Positions 20,722-32,200 of a DNA stretch of 64,000 bases are shown one piece after another. The notes below the pieces were generated by a model. It had not been told where the DNA came from. It saw only the letters and a program-made list of their open reading frames with translations, and did no database searches. A program made the position numbers and the translations under genes. The stretch lies in assembly GCA_030710605.1 (NCBI GenBank), contig CP092882.1:21834446-21898445 (forward strand), written 5' to 3'. The DNA comes from Cordylochernes scorpioides. Lineage: Eukaryota > Arthropoda > Arachnida > Pseudoscorpiones > Chernetidae. Numbering within the stretch: position 1 is the first letter of the stretch; every line of letters begins with the position of its first letter.

Positions 20722-21344
20722 TAGTTCATCAAGAAATTCTTTGATTTCCTGTTCATTTGTACCAGCAATGATTCCATCATCAACATATATGGCAAAAATG
20801 AGTAGTTGATCATTTGTTTTCTGAAGAATAAACAGGGGTCAGCTGTACTTTCTTTCAGACATCTTTCTTTCATGAAGTTGACCATTTTCTGATTCCAGCA
20901 TCTTGGTGACTGTTTAAGTCCATAGAGACTTTTCTTCAATTTCCATACAAGATCTGTTCCATTGTTGAATCCTTCGGGTTGTTTGATATAAATTTGATCT
21001 TGTAAGTCTCCATATAGAAAGGCTGTCTTTATGTCAAACTGTACCAATTTTAAGTCTTTAGCAGCAATTGCTAAAAGAGTTCTTATGGTGTCATGTCTTG
21101 CCACAGGACTAAATGTTTCTTCATAATCTATACCCTTCTTTTGTACAAACCCTTTTGCCACCAGTCTTGCCTTATATCTTGTAATCTCTCCTTTAGAATT
21201 CAATTTGGTCTTTAATACCCATTTACAATCAATTGGTTTTTGGCCAGGTGGTAATGTTGTGCATTCGTATACATCATTTTCCGTTAAAGAATTCATTTCT
21301 TCATTCATTGCTTCTTTCCAAAATTGTGCATTTGGAGAATCCAT
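20721..21344 (-). pseudogene. Copia reverse transcriptase region
   Basis: Contains CKWVLKTKLNSKGEITRYKA, RLVAKGFVQKKGIDYEETFS, VQFDIKTAFLYGDLQDQIYI and KKSLYGLKQSPRCW, the standard Copia RT blocks. The YVDD active-site region is disrupted by a frameshift near 20815 (reads PYMLMMESL). Confidence 0.92.
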
Positions 21345-21436
21345 TGCTTCTTTGTATGTCTTGGGTTCAAGAGCTTCTGCAATATTTATTTCAGCATCAA
21401 TATACCTTTGAGGTTTTGATATATTTGATCGATCTC

Positions 21437-22339
21437 TTAGATTGTATACGTCTGATGTTTGAACATTGCTTTCAATTTTCTCAATATCTTGAGTATCATT
21501 TTGTTCATCAATCTGATTACTTGAAATATTTCCTTATTTCTCTTTTCAATATCAAGGCTAAATGTTGGTATAGTTTCCTTGAATATTACATCCCTACTTG
21601 TGACAACATTGTTTGAGTTCGGTATCCAGATTCGATACCCATCCTTGTTACTGCAATAACCAACTAAAATACCTTTTTCGCTTTTGGCATCTAACTTTCT
21701 TCTCTTTTCATCAGGCACATGAACAAAACATTCAGTTCCAAATATTCGAAGATGATCAACTGCTGGTTTTTTATCAAACCATAGTTCATAAGGTGTCTTT
21801 CCCTCAATTTGTGTTGGTCCTGTTCTATTCAAAACATATGTAGCAGTGTTAACTGCCTCTTTCCAAAGCTTTAGGCTCATATTTTTGGCATATATCATTG
21901 AACGAGCTGCTTCTATTAAAGTCCTGTTTTCTCTTTCCGCTGAACCATTCTGTTGTGGAGTATATGGCATTGTGATCCTATGATTAATACCATACTTGTT
22001 TGTAATTTTTGAGGTTTCTTTATTTACAAACTCCTTTCCTCCATCTGTCAGAATTTCTTTCACTATATGTCCAGTAGTCTTTGTTTCCAAGAGAAATTGT
22101 TCTAGCTTTTCAATGACTTGTGACATTTCTTTTAGGAAATACACTTATCGGTATTTTGTAAAATCATCTTTGAAACACACAAAGTATCTCATCCCTCCTT
22201 TCGAAACCTCCTGCATAGGGCCACATACATCTACATGAATTAAGTTTCCAGGTTGGGTAGAAACATATTGTTCTCTTGATCCAAAACTCAGTCTATGTTG
22301 TTTGCCATAAATGCATGCCTCGCAAGGTTCATTGTCCAT
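21437..22339 (-). pseudogene. Copia integrase region
   Basis: Upstream part: CEACIYGKQHRLSF and VDVCGPMQEVSKGGMRYFV with the first catalytic Asp. Downstream: LTDGGKEFVNKE (second Asp) and MPYTPQQNGSAERENRTLIE with the catalytic Glu. A frameshift near 22145 separates the two parts. A 22-bp tandem duplication at about 22614-22657 breaks the frame further upstream. Confidence 0.92.
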
Positions 22340-22754
22340 GACTGTATCTATTCCTTGTTCTTTAAGCCATTTTTGAACATGACTTTTATTTTGATGTCCA
22401 AATCTTTCATGTCATAGTTGTAGCATATTGACATTTTGGGTTTTGGCTAAATTGACTTCTGCAGCATTTTCAGGTTTGATACTTGTCATTAACATACCAT
22501 ACAAGCCTCCTGGTAGTCTTTTCCCTTCTACAATAACTTCTCCAGTTGTTGTCTTAAAAAGTTTACAACCTTTTTTTATCCATTTTCATTTCAAACCCTT
22601 TATCCAATGTGGACTGTAATGACATCACATTACGACTGTAATGACATCACATTACGACTGAAATTGGGAACATACCATACATCAGTTAGGTAGTGAGTTT
22701 GCCATTTACCTTTTACACAAGTTTCAATTGTTATAGTTCCACTTCCATAAGCTA

Positions 22755-23090
22755 TCAATTTTTCATTACTTCCCACTTTAACAGTCTGTTGGGTAGGAAA
22801 ATCCTTATAAGAAGTAAAAAACTTGCATTTCTTGTAATGTGGTTAGTAGCTCCTGAGTCACCAATCCAAATGTCTTCATCTTGTTCATTGAATCTTTCAC
22901 TGAATAAACTTTCACTTAATTTTGAATTAAGTTTTAATTTAGTTTCATCCTTTTCTTTATCCTTTAGTTTCTTCTGTTTTGCATACCTACAATCTTTGGC
23001 CAAGTGTCCTTTTCTATGACAAAAGTAACATTCTCTTGTTTCTCTTGTTTTCTGAAAAATTTCATTACTTTTGGTAACTTTTCCTTTCAT
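22755..23090 (-). pseudogene. Copia zinc knuckle and protease region
   Basis: CYFCHRKGHLAKDC is the CCHC nucleocapsid knuckle; IWIGDSGATNHIT carries the aspartic protease DSGA motif. The upstream end is cut by the insertion at 23091. Confidence 0.92.
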
Positions 23091-24032
23091 GTACTAGAGC
23101 GCCATCTGTTATCAAATTATAAAACTATTTTAGAGGCGTAATATTCTTTTTAAAATAAAACAATTTCTACTGTCCTTACTGCAATGGAAAAATTAAAGGG
23201 AGGGCCTGGCTCATCAGTGGTGAACCCTCCCAGCGGTTTCGCCAGTTTAATCTACCATACCGCTGTTATATTGCATTTTTGGAACTTCCTTTTATAGGTG
23301 ACCGTTGTAAGACTCTTGGAGAATGGGTATTTTAGAAGAACTATGGACATAAGTTTTAGGACAGCAGAATTAAATATAATTATAAATATATAATATGCTT
23401 CGAGCAATCGCTCTTCCGCAAATATCAAATTGTGTCTTTTATTAGAACAATAATGTTACGATGTACTAGAGCACCATCTGTTATCAAATTATAAAACTAT
23501 TTTAGAGGCGTAATATTCTTTTTAAAATAAAATAATTTCTACTGTCCTTACTGCGATGGAAAAATTAAAGGGAGGGCCTGGCTCATCAGTGGTGAACCCT
23601 CCCAGCGGTTTCGCCAGTTTAATCTACCATACCGCTGTTATATTGCATTTTTGGAACTTCCTTTTATAGGTGACCGTTGTAAGACTCTTGGAATGGGTAT
23701 TTTAGAAGAACTATGGACATAAGCTTTTAGGACAGCAGAATTAAATATATTTATAAATATATAATATGCTTCGAGCAATCGCTCTTCCGCAAATATCAAA
23801 TTGTGTCTTTTATTAGAACAATAATGTTACGATGTACTAGAGCGCCATCTGTTATCAAATTATAAAACTATTTTAGAGGCGTAATATTCTTTTTAAAATA
23901 AAACTATTTCTACTGTCCTTACTGCGATGGAAAAATGAGCCAGGCCCTCCCTTTAATTTTTCCATCGCAGTAAGGACAGTAGAAATTGTTTTATTTTAAA
24001 AAGAATATTACGCCTCTAAAATAGTTTTATAA
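23091..24032. mobile_element. Fold-back family G array inserted in Copia gag
   Basis: Target duplication TTTTCCTTTCAT at 23079-23090 and 24033-24044. The insert holds two direct units starting GTACTAGAGCGCCATCTG or a one-base variant (23091, 23463; period about 372 bp), then a third partial unit from 23834 that turns back on itself near 23937 and ends truncated at AGTTTTATAAT. Each unit has CTGATGAGCCAG and CTGGCGAAACCG on the minus strand. No ORF. A tandem-plus-inverted structure with a 5'-truncated end fits Penelope-like retrotransposition better than a DNA transposon. Confidence 0.85.
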
Positions 24033-24757
24033 TTTTCCTTTCATATTTTGCTTATTTTCATATGCATTTGCCATTAGTGCTGTCGAACTTGATGCGCTGC
24101 ATTCATCTCGCTGTTGAATTCTTATTTCGAGTAACCGAAGCCTTTGTGTGAGATTGTCTACAGAACGTTCTTCTTTAGACACTGATTCCCAAACACTTTT
24201 AAAATCAAAATATTCATCAGGCAAGGTGTTTATGATTCTGCACATCAGCATGGATTCTGGCAATTTCAAATTTTCTTGTTTAGTAAGTCGTTTTGCATAT
24301 CATTCCATAAACTTTCTAGTTTTTAAATGTGCTTTGAAATATCATCTGTAGGATCCTTCTTAAAATTAAAGAATTGATTATAGAGCATGTCTAATCTTTG
24401 ACCAGAGCTTTGCTCATAGACACTTAACAATTTGTCCCACATATCTTTAGCACTTGAGCAGGGAATGATTAGTTGACTCACATCAGGCATCACACTTGTT
24501 GTAAATAACAATTGGGATATTGCATCTTCACTTTCCCATTTTACATATGCCTCTTTTTCTTCATTTGTTTCTTGTTTTATTGGCTTTCTAAATGTTCCAT
24601 CAACAACGCCTATTACTTTGTTTATTGTTAAAAGCAATTTTATATTTTTCTTATATTCTGGCCAGTTTATTAATCCTTCCAATTTGGGAATATTCATACC
24701 CATTTTAATATTATCCATTCCAGCCATTACTAATATAAATTTTAACATGATAAACAA
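24033..24757 (-). pseudogene. Copia gag
   Basis: Encodes a Copia-type Gag: KLEGLINWPEYKKNIKLLL near the start, then LLFTTSVMPDVSQLI, AKDMWDKLLSVYEQSS and, after a frameshift near 24300, IINTLPDEYFDFKSVWESV. The frame is interrupted at Met-Lys-Gly-Lys by the insertion at 24032 and resumes at 23090. Confidence 0.88.
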
Positions 24758-24834
24758 AATAGAATTCTTTTTAGGCTTACCGTTGCTTCGTTTTTGTTAT
24801 ATTTCGCAGTGAATGCGTGGTTGGGTCCATAATC

Positions 24835-25031
24835 TGTTGTGTTTTAACTTTAAAAGCACACAAAAAAATATAATAAACTTGAATTTGTTTATTCAAGTAT
24901 CAAAAACAAAGCTTTACATATAGAACAAATAATAATGAAGAAGAAAGAAACATTTTAGGAAAAGCAAAAACAAAACAAAAGTACTGGTCAAAAAGAAACA
25001 TTTAAAAAATCACAGATTAATATCTTCAACA
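24835..25031 (-). repeat. Copia 5' LTR
   Basis: 197 bp, the counterpart of 19642-19831, with the candidate primer-binding site immediately on its left. Confidence 0.95.
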
Positions 25032-25077
25032 ATTATTTATATTTTAATTGGGGGTGTGAGTTATATATAGATACTAG

Positions 25078-25125
25078 ACGAATGACCCGGGCAACGCCCG
25101 GGTTTTACCCGTTAAATGTTTTTAT
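25078..25125. repeat. GC-rich CCCGGGCAACGCCCGGG hairpin repeat, copy 2
   Basis: GACCCGGGCAACGCCCGGG followed by TTTTACCCG. It is preceded by TATATATAGATACTAGACG, a typical junction for this repeat. The stretch to 25443 includes an 80-bp block (25266-25348) that recurs at 36188-36270. Confidence 0.65.
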
Positions 25126-25443
25126 TCAGATAATATTCGTTACAATTTGTGAAACGTCCCGCTCCAAACTTTGTGTCTGAGAAGCGATATTTTTATAGAA
25201 AGATGATCTGACTTTTGTTTTCTATTCGAATGAATGTTTTTCTGTTAGAATTTTGTTCCTGCGTACAAAATAATGAACTGGTTTCACCCGTGGTCTCTGC
25301 TTTTTGGAATTTTTCCCTATATAATTATGTATCTAATAATCAAACATTTTTTTTTATTTAACAGTTGGGAGAGACACGCCATATCCACAATTTGGATAAT
25401 TGCGTGTATATTTTAAATTATATACAATTAATACAATTGAACA

Positions 25444-26874
25444 TGTAAAGTTCGTGAGCATTTCATAAATTTTTAGTATAATGGAAGAAGAAAGTCATTG
25501 TTAAAAACAATGATGATTTATACTTTTACTATTTCCAGATCTCTACATGTCCATGTATTAGGGCGCCAGTGGCTGCTGAAAAGCAGACCACAAATTTATT
25601 CATCTATGGCACATGTAGAGACCTAAAGCTGTGCCGGCTAGCAATTATATGTTAAAAGGGGAAATTAACCAATCAATATTTTGGCCAAACATATTTTATT
25701 TATTCTAATAAAATAAATTTTCAATGTACTACACAAGCAGATATATATATATAAGATTTCATGAAAAAGGATAATAAAAAAAAAAAAAAAAACTATATAA
25801 GTTTAAAATTGGGAGGAGTTTAATATGCATATAAATGTAAACACACAAAAAAAAAAAAAAAAAACCTATTATGCCATTATCCCCAGAATATCCCCACCTA
25901 CCTTCAGCCACCCATGTCCACCATTCGAAAAAGGGGCAGGCAAGGCCGCAGCTAGCGGCCTTCGCCCTCCGCAACTCCAAGTCTTTTTTTGCTTCTCAAA
26001 AAAGATCAAATTTTTGTTTAAAAAAAATGTCAATATCAAAAAAATGTCAATCTCCAAGAATGTCAATATAAATCTCCCGCTTCCTTGTCCCAGTGTTGCT
26101 GAACTCACCCCCCCAAGCTATCATCGCCTTTCTCTCTATGAAAATAAAAAAATTAAAAAGGCATCTTAAAAAAATGATAAAAATAAATTAAATATAAAAT
26201 TATTAAGGAAATATTCACAAAAAATAAAATAAAAATACGAAAATATTGAATTAAAAAAAAAACAATTAATATTGTAGGATCTGGGCATCTTGGGGTCAGC
26301 TTGGGAAAGGTTCAGGGCTTGTGGTGGAGTCAGGTCAAGCACCATAGGTCGGTGGCTTGACTACAGGGAAGGGTGTCTGGGTCCATCTTGGACTGGCTTG
26401 TGGTCAAGTCGGCCACCATCGGACATGTGGCTCGACCAACAGGAAGGGGTATCTGAGTCATTCTCAGGCTAGCTTGGTGTTGATGGGGCCAGGTCATCCA
26501 CCATAGGTCAGGTGTCTTGACCACCAGGAAGGGGTGTCTGAGTCCATCTTGGACTATCCTGGTGTTGGTGGGGCCAGGTCATCCACCACAGGTCAGGTGA
26601 CTTGATCACCAGGGAGGGGTGTCTGAGTCCATCTTGGACTATCCTGGTGTTGGTGGGGCCAGGTCATCCACCACAGGTCAGGTGACTTGACCACCAGGAA
26701 GGGGATCTCGGTCTCTGGCTCGGTGCTGCCAAGGCTAAAGGTGGCTTCAGGCTCCATCTCAACACCTCGCAATCACCAGAGGTTGGTAACTTAAATGGAC
26801 AAAGGTGGGATATGGTTAGGTTAGGTGGGGTTCTGGGTTACTTTGGCATATTATGGTCACGAGGTGTCCCAACA
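25444..26874 (-). repeat. LARD-like element 3' LTR
   Basis: 1431 bp. Includes poly(A) tracts, an AAGGCCGCAGCTAGCGGCCT inverted repeat near 25942 and an 85-bp minisatellite (26290-26700). It differs from the other LTR mainly in homopolymer length, so the insertion is young. Confidence 0.9.
26290..26700 (+). repeat. 85-bp minisatellite inside the LTR
   Basis: Units starting GGGTGTCTGAGTCCATCTTG recur with an 85-bp period (for example 26531 and 26616), each with GGGGCCAGGTCATCCACCA and CTTGACCACCAGG. About four to five copies, older ones diverged toward the left. Duplicated exactly in the other LTR at 33043-33455. Confidence 0.85.
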
Positions 26875-29800
26875 ATCCTCCCTGCCAAAAAATTAATTTT
26901 ACAAAATAAAAGGAAAATTAATTTCCAACACCGAGTGAGGAAACTTAATAAAATAAAAAAATTACATAAAAGAAAATATTTACTACAAAAAATAGTATAT
27001 CTATACTCAAATATTAATTAATCACTCAAATCCACCCTGGGTGCTAAGGTGAAGTGATGAATGCACATTAAAAAAAAAAAACTCAAAAATTCTAAAATCA
27101 TAAATCTACAAATAAAAAAAAAATATTATGGTATACACGTATGCAAATGCAATTCATTTTCTTTTTCAAATAATAACAATTATCCAATATATGCATTTTT
27201 CATAATGTAACAGCCAAAAAAAAAAAAGTCCTAAAATACATAAAGGTATCAGGGGGAAAAGACAAATTTCAAATCTAATGCGCCTCTTTCTACTAATATT
27301 TAATAGGGTAATTCAAATCAGTAATTTAAAACACTTTGATCCCACACACAACTCATTCTGTTAAAAACCAATTGAATCTTTGATTAAAAATTGAACTGAA
27401 ACCTTTTACATGGTTAGACTAGTTGTCTACCTAAATTATTCGGTACATTGACCTCGCATGGCCATACATAACTGAAAACATCCTTTGTTAAAAAAAAAAA
27501 ATCTTGCTTCACAAAATATTAAACCAAACCTATAGCTTAACCTTAAGGTATATATACCTCCTCTTTTTTTTTTTTTTTTAATGACCTTAAAACACACAAA
27601 AATTACCCTACTTTTTTATAATAAAGCTTAAAAAAAAAAATTCTTTCGAACCGGTATTCAAGGTTCAAGACCAAATCTATAATCACAAACTGACACTCAG
27701 GTACTTGTTAGTTTACATGGGATTATACCATTTGTCCTCTAGCTGCCCAAAGCTAGAGCTTCTCACACCTTCGGGGCTTTCAGGCGGAGGACAAAGACCT
27801 TCACATGGTCTCAACACAACTGCTGCTCCCAGAGCAGTCAGAAGAAAAGGAATCATGGGACTCTCTCCCTTGACATCCAGTGTGTGCTCCGTTTACCTTG
27901 CCTCTGGGGTGTGTACAGTTCAGCTACCTCCCCCCCTTCCAAGAAATTCATATTACTTTCGTCTACTAATATACTCTCTATTCATTGACCTGAATCCTAT
28001 AAATCTACATCTTATAGGTTTGAATTTTTATCAATCTGAAATTTTGGTTCTTTTACAAATTCCTTCAGAATTCTACTCCCTGCATAACTGCTCTTAATTC
28101 TACTGTCCTCAATACAACACTTCTAAAACTTTGACTCACTGGCTTGTTCTGGCGTCTCGTTCGCGGTCATTATAGTTAACTAATACTTTAAAATCTTATC
28201 CTAACATGGAACAAGTCTTAACTCGTTGAAGGTCCTAATAATTACTTATTCTGTCTCTCGAATCGGTCTTATGCTCGAATTCATTCCAACAAAACGTATG
28301 GCAGGGCGAATCCTTTATTAGAAGAAACTTCCGCTAGCTATGGGGGATCAAACTGGTACCAAAAAAATTCAATAGACGGAAACTACTTCGTCTAGAATAA
28401 CTGGGCAATCTCTGCCTACATGCCAATCTTACAGGACCTCCCGTCTGGAATACCCTCGCTCCAGCCACGCTAAAAGCGTCGAAACTACGGTGTCAGATCG
28501 GTTACCCAAGGTCGCGCCGTTATACCCCAGGCTATACGGCATGGCTAAAACAAATCCCCCATCCTGCATAAAATTCAATCTATACCTCTTCGTTTCCTCT
28601 AATGAGGAGAAGTTTTGTGGGTTTCCTGGTCTGATCATAACCTCCCACAACCTTCCAGTCTGAGAATCAAGATATGATCATTATCTACGACTCTTAAAAT
28701 TCAAGTTGATATAAATAACAAAGAGTACTTGATTACCCTAGTAATAGAAATTAAAATTTTATACTCCCGAAAGGGGAGACCTAACAAAATGGAGCGAATA
28801 CCTTTCCTAACAATAGAGTTTTTACAGTCCTGTGAGGCTATCGTTCCTAACAAATAAAGAAATCAAAATTGAAAATTGAACCTATTAAATTCCCTAACAC
28901 GCTCTAAAGTAATTTTGGTCTAACAGTATACTAGTTTTTAACCTTCTCATCATCTATTCCACTTCACATTCATACAAAAAAAAAATTCAGTCACTGTGGG
29001 CATTCATTCTAAAGTTAAAAGCTGCTATAGACGCCAAAACACTCAATAATCTCTATCAAATAAACCCTAACAATTTCTAAATTCAAGGACTAATGTGAAA
29101 TCAAATAAAGTTTTCTAATTAAAACAAATTGGGAACTAAAGCCCTAGGTTACTCAAAGAAAATGCCTCTGTACAAGCTCTATATATACTAACACTTTATA
29201 CTCGATAAATGATTGTTAACAATAATTGTTAACAATTCTAAATAATCTGGAAGCTAACCTACCAAAAAAAAAAAGAATCAGTGTAACTTCAAAAACTGCC
29301 CTTGCCTTGACACTAAGCGACTTTTCACGACAATTCTATAAAGACACACACAAATTATAATGGTGAATAAAGGACCATTAAATGTGACACCTCATAAAAG
29401 CGGATTGAGTCACTCCCCTAGCCACCGTGGGTGAAGTCACTATCTTCTTACTTCATCGTGCGTCTGTCCCCTTTGCAGTAGTCCGACCTCAACACTCTAT
29501 TGAAAGATGGATTTATAGGGTTTATGATTCACTACCCAACACTAACATTCTCAAGTGCTTTCCAAGGATCGACTACGGTCTGGGCCTACTTAACTTCTAC
29601 CCCTGGCTTAGGGTCCCTATACTTCACAACTTTACTCTGAAAGATTGACCTTTCATGTCCTCATTAGAAACCTATTTCAAAGCTACTACCTGAAGGCCAG
29701 GGATTATAGGGTTTCTTTTCTAAATTACCCAACACAAGCCATAGGATGTCTATTAGGTTTGTTGTTTTAGACATAGCCCCCCTCTAAGTTGTGATTTCCT

Positions 29801-32200
29801 ACACCTTCCTTCACCTATTACTCCTGATAATAACTAAAATTTCAGATTTACACTAAATAGTTAATTCACAATGGTATACATTATTCTCATTGGTCTTTGA
29901 AACTCGGGTTTTAACAAGAAATAGTTTGTATAGAAAAAAAAAATCCTAATGAAGCTTTTACCTTAAAAAAACAAAAAAGGTTTAAAAAAAAAAAAGATTG
30001 AAATCTCTAAGCTTCTCATTCTATTGAGATGATTCTCCGTACACACTCCAAAATCCTAGTTATGGTCCACCTCCATAAACTCACAAAAGAAAATAAACTT
30101 GTAATAATTACCACCAATTTGGTCATTCGGTACCCAAAATAGTAATCCATCATTAAAAAAAAATGTGCAAGGTTCATAAGAAAAATAGAAATCCTATCTT
30201 CAAACATTCATCTAATCCTATCTATTTAACCTAAAAAAAAAAATATTATCATTTACTGTAAAAGCTATCTAGAGGGTCTGTATCCCATCCGTCCTGTGTT
30301 TACAATAAGCGACAAAGAGAAAACAACAAAGAAAAAAAAAAAGGAAAAATCCTCAAATTAGACCATATTATAAATCCTAGAATCCTATTAAAAAAAGCAA
30401 CTACTACACTGACTATCCAACTAATTCAACATTGCTTCATAAAGATTGCTCACAGTGATGGATACCAAGAGAGCCTAAATCTCGTCTTTTAGGTGCTTCA
30501 CTGTCCGAGACACAAAATCTTAACTCCTAGTTGAAGAAATGGATATCTCTTTAATCATAAAAGTAGGTCTTAAATCTATACTAAAATAAAAGTTTATAAA
30601 ATTACTAAAAAAAAAACAAAGGCTGAGTTTGAAAAAAAAAAAGGATGCACAAATGCTCTTACATTTTGATAAATTTACACACAAAAAAAAAAAGTTCAAA
30701 AAATCTAGAAATTACCCTAAAAAAAATTAAATATAAAAACCTTTTACTCTAAATTTAACCTGTTCATACCATGTAAATATTTCCTTTATACTATGAAAAG
30801 CTTCATCATGTAGGTCAGCATGTACCCCTAGGGCAGACCATTGGCATGCTAACACTTCTATAAGTGAAAATCATTATTAACCAAAAAGAATGTCAAGAAT
30901 GTAATTTTTTTCATACACTCATATGCAATATTTTTGAAATACCTCATTAAGATAATAATAATTATAGCTTTTGTTATTTCAAACACTTGAAAAGAAAACA
31001 TGCCTTTTCATTCAATAAATTGCCTTAGAAAATTGTTTCAACCAATAAAGATGAAAAAAAAATAAAAAAGGCATTTAGGCCTAAAAATAAATAAACTTCT
31101 AATTGGTTTAACTATGAACTGGTTTATAAATATAGGTAAACTTAATGAAATGTATTTCATGAATTAGATTATTAGATCTGGGTATATGTAACCATATAAT
31201 AGGAAAACCTCCCTGCCAATTTCTTACATAAAGTCATTTGAAATTGACATCTGTTATATGTTTATTATATATGACACTGTCATAGTTTCCATATTAAAGT
31301 AAATTAAAAATTATTAACATCATATTTTCTTCTAAGTAAATATATTTTAAAACATCTAAATGTTACAAACAGAAAAGAATTTAAATAAAATATTGTATAT
31401 AATAAATGTATGAAACAGGTTTATTATTAGTGTATTTTCAATAATATTTGAAAATATAAACGTGTATTCTCTGTATAAAAGAAAGAAAATGGTAATTAAT
31501 TTTAATTAACTATTGTCTGACGTCAGTGTTTCCCATTTCTAGCGCCAAAATTATATTTGGTTCCAGCACATCTGGTGACTCCAGATGTTGTTTTTCTGCA
31601 CCGAGTCCTAAATTTAAACTAAGCTGCCATCATGGCTCGAATTTCGTCTAAGCCCAATTTTGTTCTTACATTGTTACATTCTTACATTGTTACATACGCT
31701 ACATTCTTCAAAATTACAAAACACAGCATTAAATATACCAATCGACGAAGCTATAATATTGTAAATAAAAATAACGGTTGTTATTTACCTAACTCCCATA
31801 TATAATTATACCATAAATAGTTTAAAGTATTAAATATAAATGTTTATTAAAACACGAAAAGTAAACTCAACAAAACAATAGTTTTTAGAAGAAGCATTAG
31901 ATTTGTTTACTTACTACAGAGTGGATATTGGATAATTTTTATCACTTTAAATAATTCAAAACACAAACTTGCTTGTAAAAATGCAAGTTTTTTTTTTTTT
32001 AAATATAAATAATTACCTAAAATAAATGTTCTGTGTCCATTGAAAAATATTTTATTAGTCTAATTTCCCTGGGTATTGATTCTTAATTAATCTCAGGATG
32101 CGTGGACTACTTAGCCCTAATGGCGTTTCACTATGTATATAATTTAGAATATAATAGAAGAAAATTATATACATAATTCGAGCCCCGCGGCGGGCGACAT
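26875..32200. other. Non-coding interior of the LARD-like element
   Basis: 5326 bp, strongly AT-rich, with many A-runs on the plus strand. No protease, RT, integrase or Gag motif is visible in any frame; the longest frames are 60-130 codons and unrelated to retroelement proteins. GC content rises near 28,280-28,680, where a 73-codon minus-strand frame (28429-28650) is the only slightly protein-like stretch. I recognise nothing else. Confidence 0.75.

Larger units (their letters stand above)
19642..25031 (-). mobile_element. Copia LTR retrotransposon with both LTRs
   Basis: LTRs at 19642-19831 and 24835-25031 both begin TGTTGTGTTTTAAC and end CTTCAACA. A 5-bp target duplication, ATTAT, flanks the element (19637-19641 and 25032-25036). 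Coding order on the minus strand is gag, zinc knuckle, protease, integrase, RT, RNase H, the Copia order. Next to the 5' LTR (right side), ATTATGGACCCAACCACG resembles the internal initiator-tRNA-Met primer site known from Copia. Next to the 3' LTR is AAGGGGAAG, the polypurine tract. Several frameshifts and a 942-bp insertion make it non-functional. Confidence 0.95.

Noticed and set aside
23220-23260. Hammerhead-like halves in family G (minus strand CTGGCGAAACC ... CACTGATGAGCCAG)
   Set aside because: Stem II could pair (CUGGC with GCCAG) and a weak three-pair stem III is possible, but only five bases remain for stem I, so no complete hammerhead forms within one unit. I kept the family as a repeat, not as a ribozyme.
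26290-26700. CRISPR-like array
   Set aside because: Units are 85 bp with no constant repeat/variable spacer division, the whole unit is repeated, and the genome is eukaryotic.
27705-28097. 130-codon open frame in the LARD-like interior
   Set aside because: No domain, low-complexity ending and no relation to retroelement proteins; likely chance in AT-rich non-coding DNA.
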